Shown here one piece after another: positions 52,583-61,921 of a stretch of DNA of 64,000 bases; position 1 is the first letter of the stretch, and each line of letters starts with the position of its first letter. Where the stretch lies: NCBI RefSeq assembly GCF_024345575.1, contig NZ_JAGQBJ010000001.1, positions 248,001 through 312,000 on the forward strand, read 5' to 3'. Origin of the DNA: Cyanobium sp. Morenito 9A2 (GTDB lineage Bacteria; Cyanobacteriota; Cyanobacteriia; PCC-6307; Cyanobiaceae). A model generated the notes under the pieces. That model made no database searches. It worked only from the letters and a program-made list of their open reading frames with translations, and was not told the DNA's origin. The position numbers and the translations under genes were made by a program.

Positions 52583-53659
52583 CTAACCGATCGCTGGCGC
52601 GCTGAGCGCCACGGGGGGCGCGGCAGACGCAGCCAGATCCATAGGGAAGTTATGAACGTTGCGCTCATGCATCGTCTCGATCCCCAAGCCGCCGCGGTTG
52701 AGGATGTCAGCCCAGGTGTTGATCACGCGGCCCCGCTGATCGAGAACGGAGTGGTTGAAGTTGAGGCCGTTGAGGTTGAAGGAGAAGCTCACCACCGCCA
52801 GGGCGGCGAACCAGATGCCCACCACCGGCCAGGCGGCCAGGAGGAAGTGGAGTGAGCGGCTGTTGTTGAAGGAGGCGTACTGCACGATCAGGCGGTCGAA
52901 GTAGCCGTGGGCGGCCACGATGTTGTAGGTCTCCTCTTCCTGGCCGAACTTGTAGCCGTTGTTGAGGGATTCGGTTTCGGTGCTCTCCCGCACCAGCGAA
53001 CTGGTGACGAGCGAGCCATGCATGGCGGCGAACAGGGCGCCACCGAAGACACCCGTCACACCGAGCATGTGGAACGGGTGCATCAGCACGTTGTGTTCCG
53101 CCTGCAGCACCAGCATGAAGTTGAAGGTGCCGGAGATGCCCAGGGGCATGCCGTCGGAGAAGGAGCCCTGGCCGATCGTGTAGATCAGCAGCACGGCGGT
53201 GGCGGCGGCCAAGGGCGCGGAGTAGGCGAGGGCGATCCAGGGGCGCATCCCGAGGTGGTAGCTGAGTTCCCACTCCCGGCCCATCCAGCAGAAGATGCCG
53301 ATCAGGACGTGGAAGATGATCAGCTGATACGGGCCGCCGTTGGAGAGCCATTCATCGCGGCTGCTGGCGGCCAGACCGGATAGACGCGCAGACCGACGGC
53401 GTTGCTGGAGGGCACCACGGCCGCTGTGATGAGGTTGTTGCCGTAGAGCAGACCGCCGGAGACGGGTACGCGGATGCCGTCGATGTCGACGGGGCGCGCC
53501 GATGAAGGCGATCACGAAGGCGATCGTTGCCGTCAGCAGGGTGGGGATCATCAGCACGCCGAACCAACCCACGTAGAGGCGGTTGTCGGTGCTGGTGACC
53601 CAGTCCTTGAAGGCGGTCCAGGGGTTGGCCCTTGGGGGGCGCAGGGACGTTGTCGTCAA
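52583..53659 (-). pseudogene. psbA: psbA, low-oxygen D1' type, frameshifted
   Basis: A D1 protein gene of about 359 codons from a TTG at 53659 ([19 protein letters not shown]). Between about 53491 and 53374 the reading frame is displaced. The D1 sequence ([36 protein letters not shown]) lies in another frame and is replaced by an Arg-rich run, so a 2-base loss (or 1-base gain) near 53491-53494 and a 1-base loss near 53374 compensate each other. The Mn-cluster ligands that can be checked are present (D170, E189, H332, E333, H337, D342, A344), as are Y161, H190 and H198. Residues 80, 158 and 286 are Ala, Leu and Ala, the positions diagnostic of the low-oxygen form. As sequenced, the 40-residue garbled section would destroy function. 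Confidence 0.85.
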
Positions 53660-53780
53660 CGCTCGGGCACGGAGAACCGGCGTCGCCGGGCTGAACCGGT
53701 TGGGACGACCAACCGCTTCGGCCACCGCCGTCCTTTCTAACAACACTACTGTAAAAATGTCATAAAAATTTAAGAGTGAT
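53660..53780. promoter_or_regulatory. AT-rich shared promoter region (psbA / secreted protein)
   Basis: Divergent spacer between psbA (start 53659, reverse) and the secreted protein gene (start 53781). The end near 53738-53780 is AT-rich (a run with ATTTTTATGACATTTTT on the reverse strand), in contrast to the GC-rich remainder, and should contain both promoters. I see no convincing regulator site. Confidence 0.45.
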
Positions 53781-54284
53781 ATGGGTGTGTCTGCTCGTCG
53801 GCGTCGCCCGAGGCTCGGCGCCCTGCTCTCGGGCGTGTTGCTGGCCCTGGTCGTCCTGCTGCAGGCGGCGCCGGCTTGGGCCGCCGTTCCCCAGCGCTGG
53901 ACCATCGCTGATTCCCATGGCGATCGCTGGCAGCTGCTGCTGGTTGAGCCGTTCGATCCCGCCGCTGCCGGCGATGGGCGCCTGCGGCTCAATGGCCTCA
54001 GCCCCGGTGCCCAGACCGATCACGCCGCCGCGCTTCAGCTCAGCGATGCAATGGGCGGGCAGTGGCCCCTGGGTAACCGCAGCGCTGAACGCGTGCCGAG
54101 CGGGGCCCCAGTGCTCCCGCCTGGATCGGCCCAGTTCGATCTGGGGCGACCGGAGCCCGGCCCCAGCGCGTTTCTCCCCCTCCAGCTGCGGCTGACCATG
54201 GCCGATGGCAGCATTCGCCGGCTGCCCATGGCTCCCGGTTGTGTGCGGGCCCTCAGCGACCTCTGGGCTGGTGCGTCCCCCTGA
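53781..54284 (+). CDS. Secreted DUF3122-like protein
   Basis: A 167-residue protein with a signal peptide ([20 protein letters not shown]) and a beta-rich mature part ([39 protein letters not shown], then [13 protein letters not shown]). It is probably the DUF3122 family of cyanobacterial extracellular proteins, which I can match only in general pattern. It is divergent from psbA and ends just before the convergent cysA copy 2. Confidence 0.6.
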   Translation: MGVSARRRRPRLGALLSGVLLALVVLLQAAPAWAAVPQRWTIADSHGDRWQLLLVEPFDPAAAGDGRLRLNGLSPGAQTDHAAALQLSDAMGGQWPLGNRSAERVPSGAPVLPPGSAQFDLGRPEPGPSAFLPLQLRLTMADGSIRRLPMAPGCVRALSDLWAGASP

Positions 54285-54292
54285 GCCCTTGA

Positions 54293-55270
54293 TCAGAACC
54301 GTCGCCCCTGCTTCGGGCGCACGTGCAGCCGATCGCCGGGTTGGAGCCGGTTGTGGTCAACGCTGTCGCGGGAGAGCTGGGCGACGATCTTCTCGCCGTT
54401 GTCCAGCTGCAGCTCGGCGAAGAGATCACGGCCCAGGTGGGTCACCCGGTTCAGCTGGGCCGGCAGGCTGCCGATTTCGGGCCCCTCCAGCAGCATCAGA
54501 TCGTGGGGCCGCACGAAAATGTCGGCCTTGGCCCCCTGGCTGCTGGGGTCTGGAAGCCGGTTCACCTGGCCCACGAAATTGAGCACGAACGGTGTGGCCG
54601 GGTGGTCGTAGATCTCCGCGGCGGTGCCGATCTGCTCGATGTGGCCCCTGTTGATCACCACGATCTTGTCGGCCACCTCAAAGGCCTCCTCCTGGTCGTG
54701 GGTGACGAACATGGTGGTGACCTTGGTCTCCTCCTGCAGGGTGCGCAGCCACACCCGCAGCTCCTTGCGCACCTTGGCATCGAGGGCGCTGAACGGTTCA
54801 TCCAGCAGCATCAACTTCGGCTTCACCGCCAGGGCCCGGGCCAGGGAGACCCTCTGGCGTTGGCCGCCGGAGAGCTGGGAGGGGTAGCGGTTGCCGTAGC
54901 CCTGCAGCTGCACCAGGTTGAGCAGTTCTTCGACCCGCCAGCGGATCTTGTCTTTGCTCCAGCGGCGCAGCTCCAGGCCGAAGGCGATGTTCTCGCGCAC
55001 GCTGCGGTGCTTGAAGAGGGCGAAGTGCTGAAACACGAAGCCGACGTTACGCTCCTGCACCGAGCGGGCGGTGGCCTCTTCGCCATTGATCCAGACCCGG
55101 CCGGCATCGGGGGCGTCGAGGCCGGCGATGATCCGCAGCAGTGTGCTCTTGCCGCAGCCCGACGGGCCGAGCAGGGCAACCAGGGAGCCGGTGCCGACGT
55201 CCAGGCTGAGGTCGTCGACGGCCGTCAGGCCGCCGAAGGCCTTGGTGACGTGGCTGACGCGGATGCCCAT
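54293..55270 (-). CDS. cysA: Sulfate ABC transporter ATPase (copy 2)
   Basis: A 325-residue ATPase: Walker [12 protein letters not shown], signature [15 protein letters not shown], Walker [13 protein letters not shown], His switch [13 protein letters not shown], and the regulatory tail [19 protein letters not shown]. It is clearly paralogous to the copy at 37935-38948. It has no permease or binding-protein genes of its own beside it, so it may share the CysTW pore or serve another transporter. Confidence 0.9.
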   Translation of the reverse strand: MGIRVSHVTKAFGGLTAVDDLSLDVGTGSLVALLGPSGCGKSTLLRIIAGLDAPDAGRVWINGEEATARSVQERNVGFVFQHFALFKHRSVRENIAFGLELRRWSKDKIRWRVEELLNLVQLQGYGNRYPSQLSGGQRQRVSLARALAVKPKLMLLDEPFSALDAKVRKELRVWLRTLQEETKVTTMFVTHDQEEAFEVADKIVVINRGHIEQIGTAAEIYDHPATPFVLNFVGQVNRLPDPSSQGAKADIFVRPHDLMLLEGPEIGSLPAQLNRVTHLGRDLFAELQLDNGEKIVAQLSRDSVDHNRLQPGDRLHVRPKQGRRF

Positions 55271-55340
55271 GGACGACCGGGATCGGATGGACCAAGCGCA
55301 GCCGCTCTAAAGAGCGATAACAACGGTGGCATACCGATGT

Positions 55341-55667
55341 TTACTCGCTTTGGGGGCGCTCCAGCAGGCTGTTCTTGCTCGACTTGAGTGATTTCCAGAT
55401 CGCCTTTATCTCCGCATAGGCCTCCTCCTGGCTCACTTTGCCGTTGCCCTGAAGGCCCACGATCAAGCCCACCCGTTCGGCGAACTGCTCCAGGTTCTGG
55501 TGGAAGGCCAGGCGTTCCGGGCTCCAGTCGGCGCCTCGGTAGCCACTGTGGCCCTCCAGTGGGGAGCGGGTACCGGCATTGCTGAGCGGATCTCGCACGT
55601 TGGGGTCGCCGTCAGAGGGACTCAAGCGTTCATCCACGTCGAACGGGTTACGGAGGCGATCAACCAA
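55341..55667 (-). CDS. DUF7219 family small protein
   Basis: A 108-residue soluble protein with a variable N-terminus and a conserved C-terminal half: WSPERLAFHQNLEQFAERVGLIVGLQGNGKVSQEEAYAEIKAIWKSLKSSKNSLL in blocks, a small helical domain found across cyanobacteria. Function unknown. It is not clearly part of an operon with cysA copy 2 (70 bases from it). Confidence 0.75.
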   Translation of the reverse strand: MVDRLRNPFDVDERLSPSDGDPNVRDPLSNAGTRSPLEGHSGYRGADWSPERLAFHQNLEQFAERVGLIVGLQGNGKVSQEEAYAEIKAIWKSLKSSKNSLLERPQSE

Positions 55668-55745
55668 TCTGGCGTGCGGCCCCGGGCCTGGGAGTGCGGT
55701 GGATCACACGAAGGGCCGACCTAGCCTGGGGCAATCACTGGGTGG

Positions 55746-56900
55746 GTGACGATGCTGGAGTCCCATGGCATCCGCCCAACTCCCGGGGCCCTGGAAACCC
55801 GGCGGCTGGAGGCCCGCCCCGGCGCCGTGCCAGCCGCCCTCGCCCAGGACGGCGACCAGGCGCCCACCCAGTTCTCGGTGATCGTCTTCACCGAGCGCGG
55901 CGCCCAGGGGCTGGTGCTGCGCAGCGTCGCTGAACTGGAGCCGCTGGTGGCCTCGGGCTGCCCCCTGTGGCTGCGGATCCAGGGTCTGGCGGGAGCTGGC
56001 CGGATCGCCGAAGCCCTGCGGGTGCTCGATGTGCCCTGCGCGTTTCACAGGCCGCTCCTGGAGCAACCCCAGCGCACCCGGGTGGATGCCTTCGGCGATG
56101 GGCTGGTGGTGGTGCTGCACCGCATGACCTTTGCGCCTGAAAGCTTCACGGTGGTGAGCGAGCAACTGGGCCTGTTGCTGCTCGATCGCCTGTTGGTGTC
56201 GGTGGAGGAGCTGCCCAGCGACGACCCCTTCCCGGTGATCAGTCACTGGCTCGTGAACCATGCGCCGCCCGGCTCGGTCAACCTCGACGACCTGCTCCAT
56301 TTCCTCATCGATGAACTGCTGGATGGTCTGCCCCCTTTGCTGGAGCAGTTCGCCAATCGCCTCGACGATCTGGAGGAGCGGGCCCTGCGGATGCCCACCC
56401 CTGGGGTGATCAACCGGGCCTATGAGGTGCGCGCCAACCTCCGCGTGATCCGGCGTCAGATCTGGCCGCTGCGCACGGAGATTCAATCCTTGCTGCGCCA
56501 GAACCACCGGGTGCTGAAGGAGGAGGCCCTGCAGGGCTTCACCGACATGGGCCAGCAGGTGGAGACGCTGTTCGGTGGCTGTGAGTTGCTGCGCTATCAC
56601 TGCGATGCGGTGACCGATGCCTACATGGCCAGTACCAGCAACAGAATGAATCAGGTGATGAAGACCCTGGCGATCATCACCAGCATTTTTGCGCCGCTCA
56701 CCTTGATCGCCGGCATTTACGGCATGAACTTCCAGAACATGCCTGAACTCAACTGGAAATACGGCTACCACGTCAGCCTGCTGGCGATGGCCGCCGTGGC
56801 CGGCCTCCAGGCCTATGTCCTCTGGCGGCGCGGCTGGTTTCAGAACTGGACGGCCCAGACCTCGTCCCGGTCGCTGCTGGGGTCCAGGAGGCGTCGATGA
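55746..56900 (+). CDS. corA: CorA-family magnesium/cobalt transporter
   Basis: A 384-residue channel subunit. The long N-terminal cytosolic domain is followed by a charged helix region (FANRLDDLEERALRMPTPGVINRAYEVRANLRVIRRQIWPLR in blocks) and two C-terminal membrane helices (TLAIITSIFAPLTLIAGI and ALLAMAAVAG-type). The pore signature YGMNFQNMPEL (GMN loop) lies between them. It probably carries Mg2+. The start is GTG at 55746 or ATG at 55752, and the stop overlaps the next gene (ATGA). Confidence 0.9.
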   Translation: MTMLESHGIRPTPGALETRRLEARPGAVPAALAQDGDQAPTQFSVIVFTERGAQGLVLRSVAELEPLVASGCPLWLRIQGLAGAGRIAEALRVLDVPCAFHRPLLEQPQRTRVDAFGDGLVVVLHRMTFAPESFTVVSEQLGLLLLDRLLVSVEELPSDDPFPVISHWLVNHAPPGSVNLDDLLHFLIDELLDGLPPLLEQFANRLDDLEERALRMPTPGVINRAYEVRANLRVIRRQIWPLRTEIQSLLRQNHRVLKEEALQGFTDMGQQVETLFGGCELLRYHCDAVTDAYMASTSNRMNQVMKTLAIITSIFAPLTLIAGIYGMNFQNMPELNWKYGYHVSLLAMAAVAGLQAYVLWRRGWFQNWTAQTSSRSLLGSRRRR

Positions 56901-57817
56901 GCAGATCTTCCTCCCCGGAGCTCGCCAGCAGTGGCCGTCAGCGGAGCGCCGGCAGCTATGCCGCCGGGCGTTTGGCCCTCGCCCTCCAGCGCATCGTCGC
57001 CCTGCATCCCGATGTGCTCGCCGATCAGGACCCCGAACCCCTGCATCAGTTGCGGGTGGCGATGCGCCGACTGCGCACGGTCCTGATGCAGTTCGAGCGG
57101 GCCTTGGTGTTGCCGGAGGCCGTCAGTGATGAGCGGATCGCCCGGGTGGCCCGGCGGCTCGGGGTGGCCAGGGATCTCGATGTGCTGCGCGATCAACTCG
57201 ACAACGTCTACCTCCCCCAGCTGAGCGCGTCGGAGCGGGAGCTGCTCAAGCCGATCCGCAAACGCCTGCGCCGCGACCGCCGGCTCGCCTTCGATGACAT
57301 GGAGTACCAGCTCAAGCGGGGCCGTTACCTGGCGCTCCTGGCGGCGCTTCAGGGCTGGTTGCGCCAGCCGCGGCTCACCCCCCTGGGCCAGGAGCCGGTG
57401 CATGACTGGCTGGTGGAGTGGTCTGGGCCCTGCCTGAGCGGTTTGATGACCCATCCAGGCTGGTGGGCCGCCGATCTCCACCAGGACGCCACGGTGCTCC
57501 ACGACCTGCGCAAGCGGGTCAAGGGCGCCCGCTATGGCCTGGACAATCTGGCGCCGCTGCTGGCAGGGGCCCCCACCGGCTGGGTCGAGCGCCTCAAGTC
57601 CGTGCAGAGCTGCCTGGGGGATCTGCAGGACGTGCAGGTGCTGCGCGCGGCCCTGGCCCAGCAGCTTGATCACCCCCTGGCGGAGCTGGTGCCGGGCCTG
57701 GCCAACGAGCTGCAGCGGCGCGAGGGACTCAGCTGGGGGCGGTGGCGGCTTCTGGCCCAGGAGGCCCTCGATCCTTCCGAGCGCGGGAACCTGAATCGAA
57801 TCTTGAGCCGGGGTTAA
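56897..57817 (+). CDS. CHAD domain protein
   Basis: A 306-residue protein with two CHAD repeats: PEPLHQLRVAMRRLRTVLMQF (His/Arg helix), VARRLGVARDLDVLRDQLD, and again ATVLHDLRKRVKGARYGLDNL with LKSVQSCLGDLQDVQVLR. CHAD domains are helical bundles, rich in basic side chains, that bind polyphosphate granules. It overlaps corA (ATGA) and ends close to pstS, which makes a polyphosphate link appealing but unproven. Confidence 0.88.
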   Translation: MSRSSSPELASSGRQRSAGSYAAGRLALALQRIVALHPDVLADQDPEPLHQLRVAMRRLRTVLMQFERALVLPEAVSDERIARVARRLGVARDLDVLRDQLDNVYLPQLSASERELLKPIRKRLRRDRRLAFDDMEYQLKRGRYLALLAALQGWLRQPRLTPLGQEPVHDWLVEWSGPCLSGLMTHPGWWAADLHQDATVLHDLRKRVKGARYGLDNLAPLLAGAPTGWVERLKSVQSCLGDLQDVQVLRAALAQQLDHPLAELVPGLANELQRREGLSWGRWRLLAQEALDPSERGNLNRILSRG

Positions 57818-57831
57818 CCGGGCCATAACGA
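57813..57831 (+). promoter_or_regulatory. Possible Pho box upstream of pstS
   Basis: GTTAACCG followed after three bases by CATAACGA resembles two degenerate half sites of the cyanobacterial Pho box, in which octamers related to CTTAACCT repeat every 11 bases. It lies about 40 bases before the pstS start, overlapping the CHAD stop codon. The match is partial. Confidence 0.4.
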
Positions 57832-57871
57832 TGCCGGGGGGGGTGAGCGTCTAAACCTTGCAAGCTCCCCC

Positions 57872-58864
57872 ATGGCCGCTCTGATGACCTTCGCCAAGAA
57901 GGCCCTGACCCTCACCACCCTCGCCGCCCTCGGTTTCGGGGCCTCCGCCTCAGCGGGCCCCAACCTCAACGGCGCTGGCGCCTCGTTCCCCGCGCCCTTG
58001 TATCAGCGTTGGTTCGCCGATCTGGCCAAAGCCAAGGACATTCAGGTGAATTATCAGTCGGTGGGCTCCGGCGCTGGCGTGCGTCAGTTCATCGCCGGCA
58101 CCGTCGATTTCGGCGCCACCGATGAACCGATCAAGGCCTCCGATGCCGCCAAGGTGAAGCGTGGTGTGGTGCAGTTCCCCGCCACCGGCGGCACGATCGC
58201 CATCGCCTACAACAAGCCGGGCTGCAGCTTGAAGCTCACCCAGAAGCAGGTCGCAGACATCTTCCTGGGCACCATCAGAGATTGGAAGGAGCTGAAGTGC
58301 GCCCCCGGCAAGATCTCGGTGGCCCACCGCTCTGATGGCTCGGGTACCACCTTCTCCTTCACCAACTCCCTCTCCGCCTTCTCCCCCGCTTGGAAGAGCA
58401 AGGTGGGCGAAGGCAAGAGCGTGAACTGGCCCGTGGGTGTGGGTGGAAAGGGCAACGAGGGCGTGGCCGGTCTGCTCACCAACACACCTGGATCGATCGG
58501 CTACATCAGCCGTGCCTTCGTCAAGGGCTCTCTCCAGTCGGCCGCTGTGCAGAACAAGGCCGGCAACTTCGTCAAGCCCGACCTCAAAGGTGGCACCGCC
58601 GCCCTGAACAGCATCAAGCTGGACGCTGACCTCGCCGGTGAAGATCCCAACCCCGCCGGTGCCCAGGCCTACCCGATCACCACGCTGACCTGGATCCTGG
58701 CTTACAAAACCGGCAACGGCAGCAAGGCCGGCGCCATCCGTGACGCTTTCCTCTACATCCTCAGCCCCAAGCCCCAGGGTCTGGCGGACGATCTGGGTTA
58801 TGTGCCCCTGCGCGAAGGCATCCTCAAGTCGGCCAAGGCGGCTGTCGCCAAAATCGGCTCCTGA
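57872..58864 (+). CDS. pstS: Phosphate-binding protein PstS
   Basis: A 330-residue periplasmic protein with a signal peptide (ALTLTTLAALGFGASASAG) and the PstS-type fold: LNGAGASFPAPLYQRWF, YQSVGSGAGVRQFIAGTVDFGATD, RVVQFPATGGTIAIAYN-like region, VAHRSDGSGTTFSFTNSL and ITTLTWILAYKT. It is the high-affinity phosphate binder; the pstCAB genes are not adjacent. It may be phosphate-controlled (see the possible Pho box). A strong terminator follows. Confidence 0.92.
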   Translation: MAALMTFAKKALTLTTLAALGFGASASAGPNLNGAGASFPAPLYQRWFADLAKAKDIQVNYQSVGSGAGVRQFIAGTVDFGATDEPIKASDAAKVKRGVVQFPATGGTIAIAYNKPGCSLKLTQKQVADIFLGTIRDWKELKCAPGKISVAHRSDGSGTTFSFTNSLSAFSPAWKSKVGEGKSVNWPVGVGGKGNEGVAGLLTNTPGSIGYISRAFVKGSLQSAAVQNKAGNFVKPDLKGGTAALNSIKLDADLAGEDPNPAGAQAYPITTLTWILAYKTGNGSKAGAIRDAFLYILSPKPQGLADDLGYVPLREGILKSAKAAVAKIGS

Positions 58865-58906
58865 GGATTTCCCTCCGCCAGAACGGCTTCGATCTGCCTT
58901 CCATCG

Positions 58907-58928
58907 AAGGGCCTTAGGGCCCTTTTTT
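58907..58928 (+). terminator. Rho-independent terminator of pstS
   Basis: AAGGGCC (58907-58913), loop TTAG, GGCCCTT (58918-58924) followed by a run of T (58923-58928): a 7-base-pair stem with U tail, 45 bases after the pstS stop. Confidence 0.85.
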
Positions 58929-59043
58929 CATGGGAGCGTTCCGGTAACCATGGCTGGGGGCCATGGCCCGGCAGGTCCACCGATGGGTTCGACCTTATCC
59001 AGAATTTAACCGGCTGCCTATCAAAGCTTTGCCCGCTTTCGGT

Positions 59044-59057
59044 GTAGTCCTCCATAC
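59044..59057 (+). promoter_or_regulatory. GTA-N8-TAC motif upstream of Crp-type gene
   Basis: GTA, eight bases, TAC at 59044-59057, the NtcA consensus core, 31 bases before the regulator start. About six such matches are expected by chance in this window at this G+C content, so it is weak. Confidence 0.3.
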
Positions 59058-59087
59058 GCTTGGCGGGTCATTTTGGGGTGAGCCCCG

Positions 59088-59738
59088 ATGGTTGCGACGC
59101 CACAGCGCGATTCAGGCCGCACCGATGGCCTGCGCGAGGTTTTCGAATCCAGTTATCAGAAGCGCAACCTCGTCCATCTCACCACCGGCAGCTCCGTGCC
59201 GCTGCTCAAGAACACCATCTGGTTGGTGGTGCGCGGCATGGTGAAGCTCGGGGCCGTCTCGATCCACGGCGATGAACTGCTGCTGGGTCTGGCGGGTCCA
59301 AACGAACCTTTTGGCGATCCGCTCACCAATGTGGAGGCCTACGAGGCGATCACCCTCTGTGACACTGATCTGCTCTGCCTGAGCGGCGTCGAGATCGAGC
59401 AGAGCCCCCATCTGGCCATGGCCCTGATGCAGGCGATCTCCGGCCGCTACCGCCAGGCCGAAGCCCTGCTGGCGCTGCTGGGGCTGCGCCGGGTGGAGGA
59501 GCGGGTGCGTGGGTTCCTGGAATTGCTGGCCCAGGAGTATGGCCAACCCTGCGAGACCGGCCTGCGGCTCAATCTGCGGCTCACCCACCAGGAGCTGGCC
59601 AGTGCCCTCAGCACCACCCGGGTGACGGTGACGCGGGTGATCGGTCTGCTGCGGGATGAGGGTTGGCTCAGCATCGACGCCCAGCGCCACCTGGTGATCA
59701 CCCATCTGCCGCGGGCGACATCGACGCTACGCTACTGA
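59088..59738 (+). CDS. Crp/Fnr-family transcriptional regulator
   Basis: A 216-residue Crp-type regulator. The cyclic-nucleotide-type beta roll (VRGMVKLGAVSIHGDELLLGLAGPNEPFGDPL) is followed by a long helix and a winged helix with LTHQELASALSTTRVTVTRVIGLLRDEGWL as recognition helix, close to the NtcA and PtrA class. It has no visible Fe-S Cys cluster, so it is not Fnr-like. It starts at 59088 and ends 24 bases before feoA on the same strand; it may control feoAB or pstS. A PtrA-like role in phosphate response is possible. Confidence 0.85.
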   Translation: MVATPQRDSGRTDGLREVFESSYQKRNLVHLTTGSSVPLLKNTIWLVVRGMVKLGAVSIHGDELLLGLAGPNEPFGDPLTNVEAYEAITLCDTDLLCLSGVEIEQSPHLAMALMQAISGRYRQAEALLALLGLRRVEERVRGFLELLAQEYGQPCETGLRLNLRLTHQELASALSTTRVTVTRVIGLLRDEGWLSIDAQRHLVITHLPRATSTLRY

Positions 59739-59762
59739 GATTCAGTTGCAATAAGCCCGCCC

Positions 59763-60026
59763 ATGGGCCTTCCTCCGCTCGGCCCTGTCCCGACCCTGGC
59801 TGAGCTGGCGGTGGGGCGTCCCGGCACGATTCTTTCGGTGGCGGCGGCGGCGGGCTTGACGCAGCGGCTCAGCGCCCTGGGACTCAGCCCCGGACGCAAC
59901 GTTCAGGTGCTGCGCCGGGCCTGGTGGTCGGGGCCGCTGCACGTGCGCGTCGGCATGACCGAGCTGATGCTGCGGCGCAGCGATGCGGCTCGCATCGCGA
60001 TCGAACCCTGCGAGAGTGGGGTGTGA
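59763..60026 (+). CDS. feoA: Ferrous iron transport protein FeoA
   Basis: An 87-residue SH3-like protein. The FeoA signature is present: LTQRLSALGLSPGRNVQVLRR (turn and Gly) and LHVRVGMTELMLRRSDAARIAIEP. FeoA binds FeoB and aids Fe2+ uptake. The stop overlaps the FeoB start (GTGA). The preceding Crp-type gene is only 24 bases away. Confidence 0.9.
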   Translation: MGLPPLGPVPTLAELAVGRPGTILSVAAAAGLTQRLSALGLSPGRNVQVLRRAWWSGPLHVRVGMTELMLRRSDAARIAIEPCESGV

Positions 60027-61912
60027 GAAGGCGCACCGTGAGTCCCGCCACCGCATCCGATCCGGCGAGCGAATCCGCCCCTGCGCGGCTGGAAACGGAG
60101 GGTCGTCCGGCGGATGGACGGCAGCGTGTCGCCCTGTTGGGGATGCCGAACACGGGCAAATCCACCTTCTTCACGCGGCTGACCGGAGCCCATGCGCAGA
60201 TCGGCAATTGGCCGGGGCTCACGGTCGATCTGATGCAGGCCCAGCTGGAGCTGGGGGGGCAGCCTGCCCTGGTGGTGGATTTACCGGGCCTCTACGACCT
60301 GCGCGGCTACTCCGAAGACGAACTGTTGGTGCGCGGCTTCCTGGAGAGCACCCGCCTCGATCTGGTGCTGGTGATCCTCAATGCCAGCCAGATCGATCGC
60401 CAGCTGCAGCTGGTGCTCCAGGCCCGCAGCCTGGGCCTGCCGGTGCTGGTGCTGCTGAACATGGCTGACGAGGCCCGTCGCTTCGGGCTGACGATCGACC
60501 ACGGCGCCCTCTCCAGGGAACTGGGCCTGCCGGTGCTGCCGATCAGCGCCAAGTACGGCACCGGCTGCGCGGAGGCCAGGGCCGCGATCGAGGCGCGGCT
60601 CTCCTGCGACACCCCCCCGGGGCGCTGTCTGGATCCGGCCCGTTTCCTGCTCGATGATCTGGCCCTCGATGCCGCCCTGGCGCCGTTGCTGGCGGCCGCT
60701 GTGCGGCTGCCCGAGCGCCTCAAGGACCGCACCACCCGCCGGCTGGATGCCGTGTTGCTGCAGCCGCTGCTGGGGTTGCCGCTGTTCTTCCTGGCCATGT
60801 TCCTGATGTTCCAGGGCATCTACGCCCTGGGGGTGCCCCTGCAGCTGGGGCTGGCCCACGGGCTTGAACGGGTTGGCACTGAGCTGATTCGGCCCCTGCT
60901 GGCGGGTTTGCCCCCCTTCCTGGGCGGCTTCCTGATGGATGGCCTGTACCAGGGCATCGGCACGGTGGCGGCGTTCCTGCCGGTGATCTTCCTGTTCTTT
61001 CTGGCCATGGGCCTGGTGGAGGACAGCGGCTACCTCTCGCGGGCGGCCTTCCTGATGGATGGCTTGATGGAGCGCTTGGGGCTGGATGGACGCTCCTTCG
61101 TGCTCTCGCTGATGGGCTTCGGCTGCAATGTGCCGGCCCTGCTGGGCACCCGGGTGATGCGCTCCAGCGGCCTGCGTCTGCTCTCGATGCTCGTGATTCC
61201 GTTCTCCCTGTGCTCGGCGCGGCTGAACGTGTTTCTGTTCATGAGTGCGGCTTTGTTCGCCCCCCGCCAGGGGGCCACGGTGATCTTCAGCCTTTATTTA
61301 TTGAGCTTCGTGGCAATGATCGTCACGGCGGCGTTGTTCAAAGGTTCGTTCAGCAGTGATGAACCACTGGTTCTTGAGTTGCCGCCCTATCGCTTTCCCA
61401 CCTTCCGCCAGATGTTGAATCGGGCCTGGTGCGAAGTACGCCATTTCTGGTTCTGGTCGCGGCGGTTCATCATCCTCGGGGTGGTGGCGATCTGGCTGAT
61501 GAACAACCTGCCCATGGGGGTGGCCCCCGCCAGTGCCGGCACCCTCTCAGGGATGCTCGGGCAGGCGCTGCAACCACTCCTGGCGCCGATCGGGATCAAC
61601 CCCAAACTCACCGTGGCACTGCTCTTCGGCTTCATCGCCAAGGAGATTGTGTTGGGGGGCCTGGCGGTGATCTACACCCAGGCCGATCCGTTGCGCCTGG
61701 GCCAGGCCCTCGCCCAGGACCTCGATTGGGCCCAGGCCTACAGCTTCATGATCTTCACCCTGCTCTATACCCCGTGCCTCTCGACGGTGGCGGTGATGCG
61801 CAGTGAATCAAAGAACGGGCGCTTCACCGCCTTTGCGGTGCTCTGGTCCTTGCTGCTGGCCTGGGTCAGCAGCTTTGTGTTCTATCAGGCGGTGCTGTGG
61901 TTCCGGGGCTGA
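60023..61912 (+). CDS. feoB: Ferrous iron transporter FeoB
   Basis: A 629-residue GTP-dependent Fe2+ importer. The cytosolic G domain has G1 GMPNTGKST (about residues 40-48), DLPGLYDLRG (G3) and LLNMADEARR (G4-like NxxD). The membrane part has many helices, with GLVEDSGYLSRAAFLMDGLM, MGFGCNVPALLGTRVM (conserved Cys-Pro) and the second half with FLFMSAALFAP, then LLFGFIAKEIVLGGL. The start GTG (60023) overlaps feoA. Import of ferrous iron is typical of low-oxygen conditions. Confidence 0.93.
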   Translation: MRRRTVSPATASDPASESAPARLETEGRPADGRQRVALLGMPNTGKSTFFTRLTGAHAQIGNWPGLTVDLMQAQLELGGQPALVVDLPGLYDLRGYSEDELLVRGFLESTRLDLVLVILNASQIDRQLQLVLQARSLGLPVLVLLNMADEARRFGLTIDHGALSRELGLPVLPISAKYGTGCAEARAAIEARLSCDTPPGRCLDPARFLLDDLALDAALAPLLAAAVRLPERLKDRTTRRLDAVLLQPLLGLPLFFLAMFLMFQGIYALGVPLQLGLAHGLERVGTELIRPLLAGLPPFLGGFLMDGLYQGIGTVAAFLPVIFLFFLAMGLVEDSGYLSRAAFLMDGLMERLGLDGRSFVLSLMGFGCNVPALLGTRVMRSSGLRLLSMLVIPFSLCSARLNVFLFMSAALFAPRQGATVIFSLYLLSFVAMIVTAALFKGSFSSDEPLVLELPPYRFPTFRQMLNRAWCEVRHFWFWSRRFIILGVVAIWLMNNLPMGVAPASAGTLSGMLGQALQPLLAPIGINPKLTVALLFGFIAKEIVLGGLAVIYTQADPLRLGQALAQDLDWAQAYSFMIFTLLYTPCLSTVAVMRSESKNGRFTAFAVLWSLLLAWVSSFVFYQAVLWFRG

Positions 61913-61921
61913 CCGATCACG

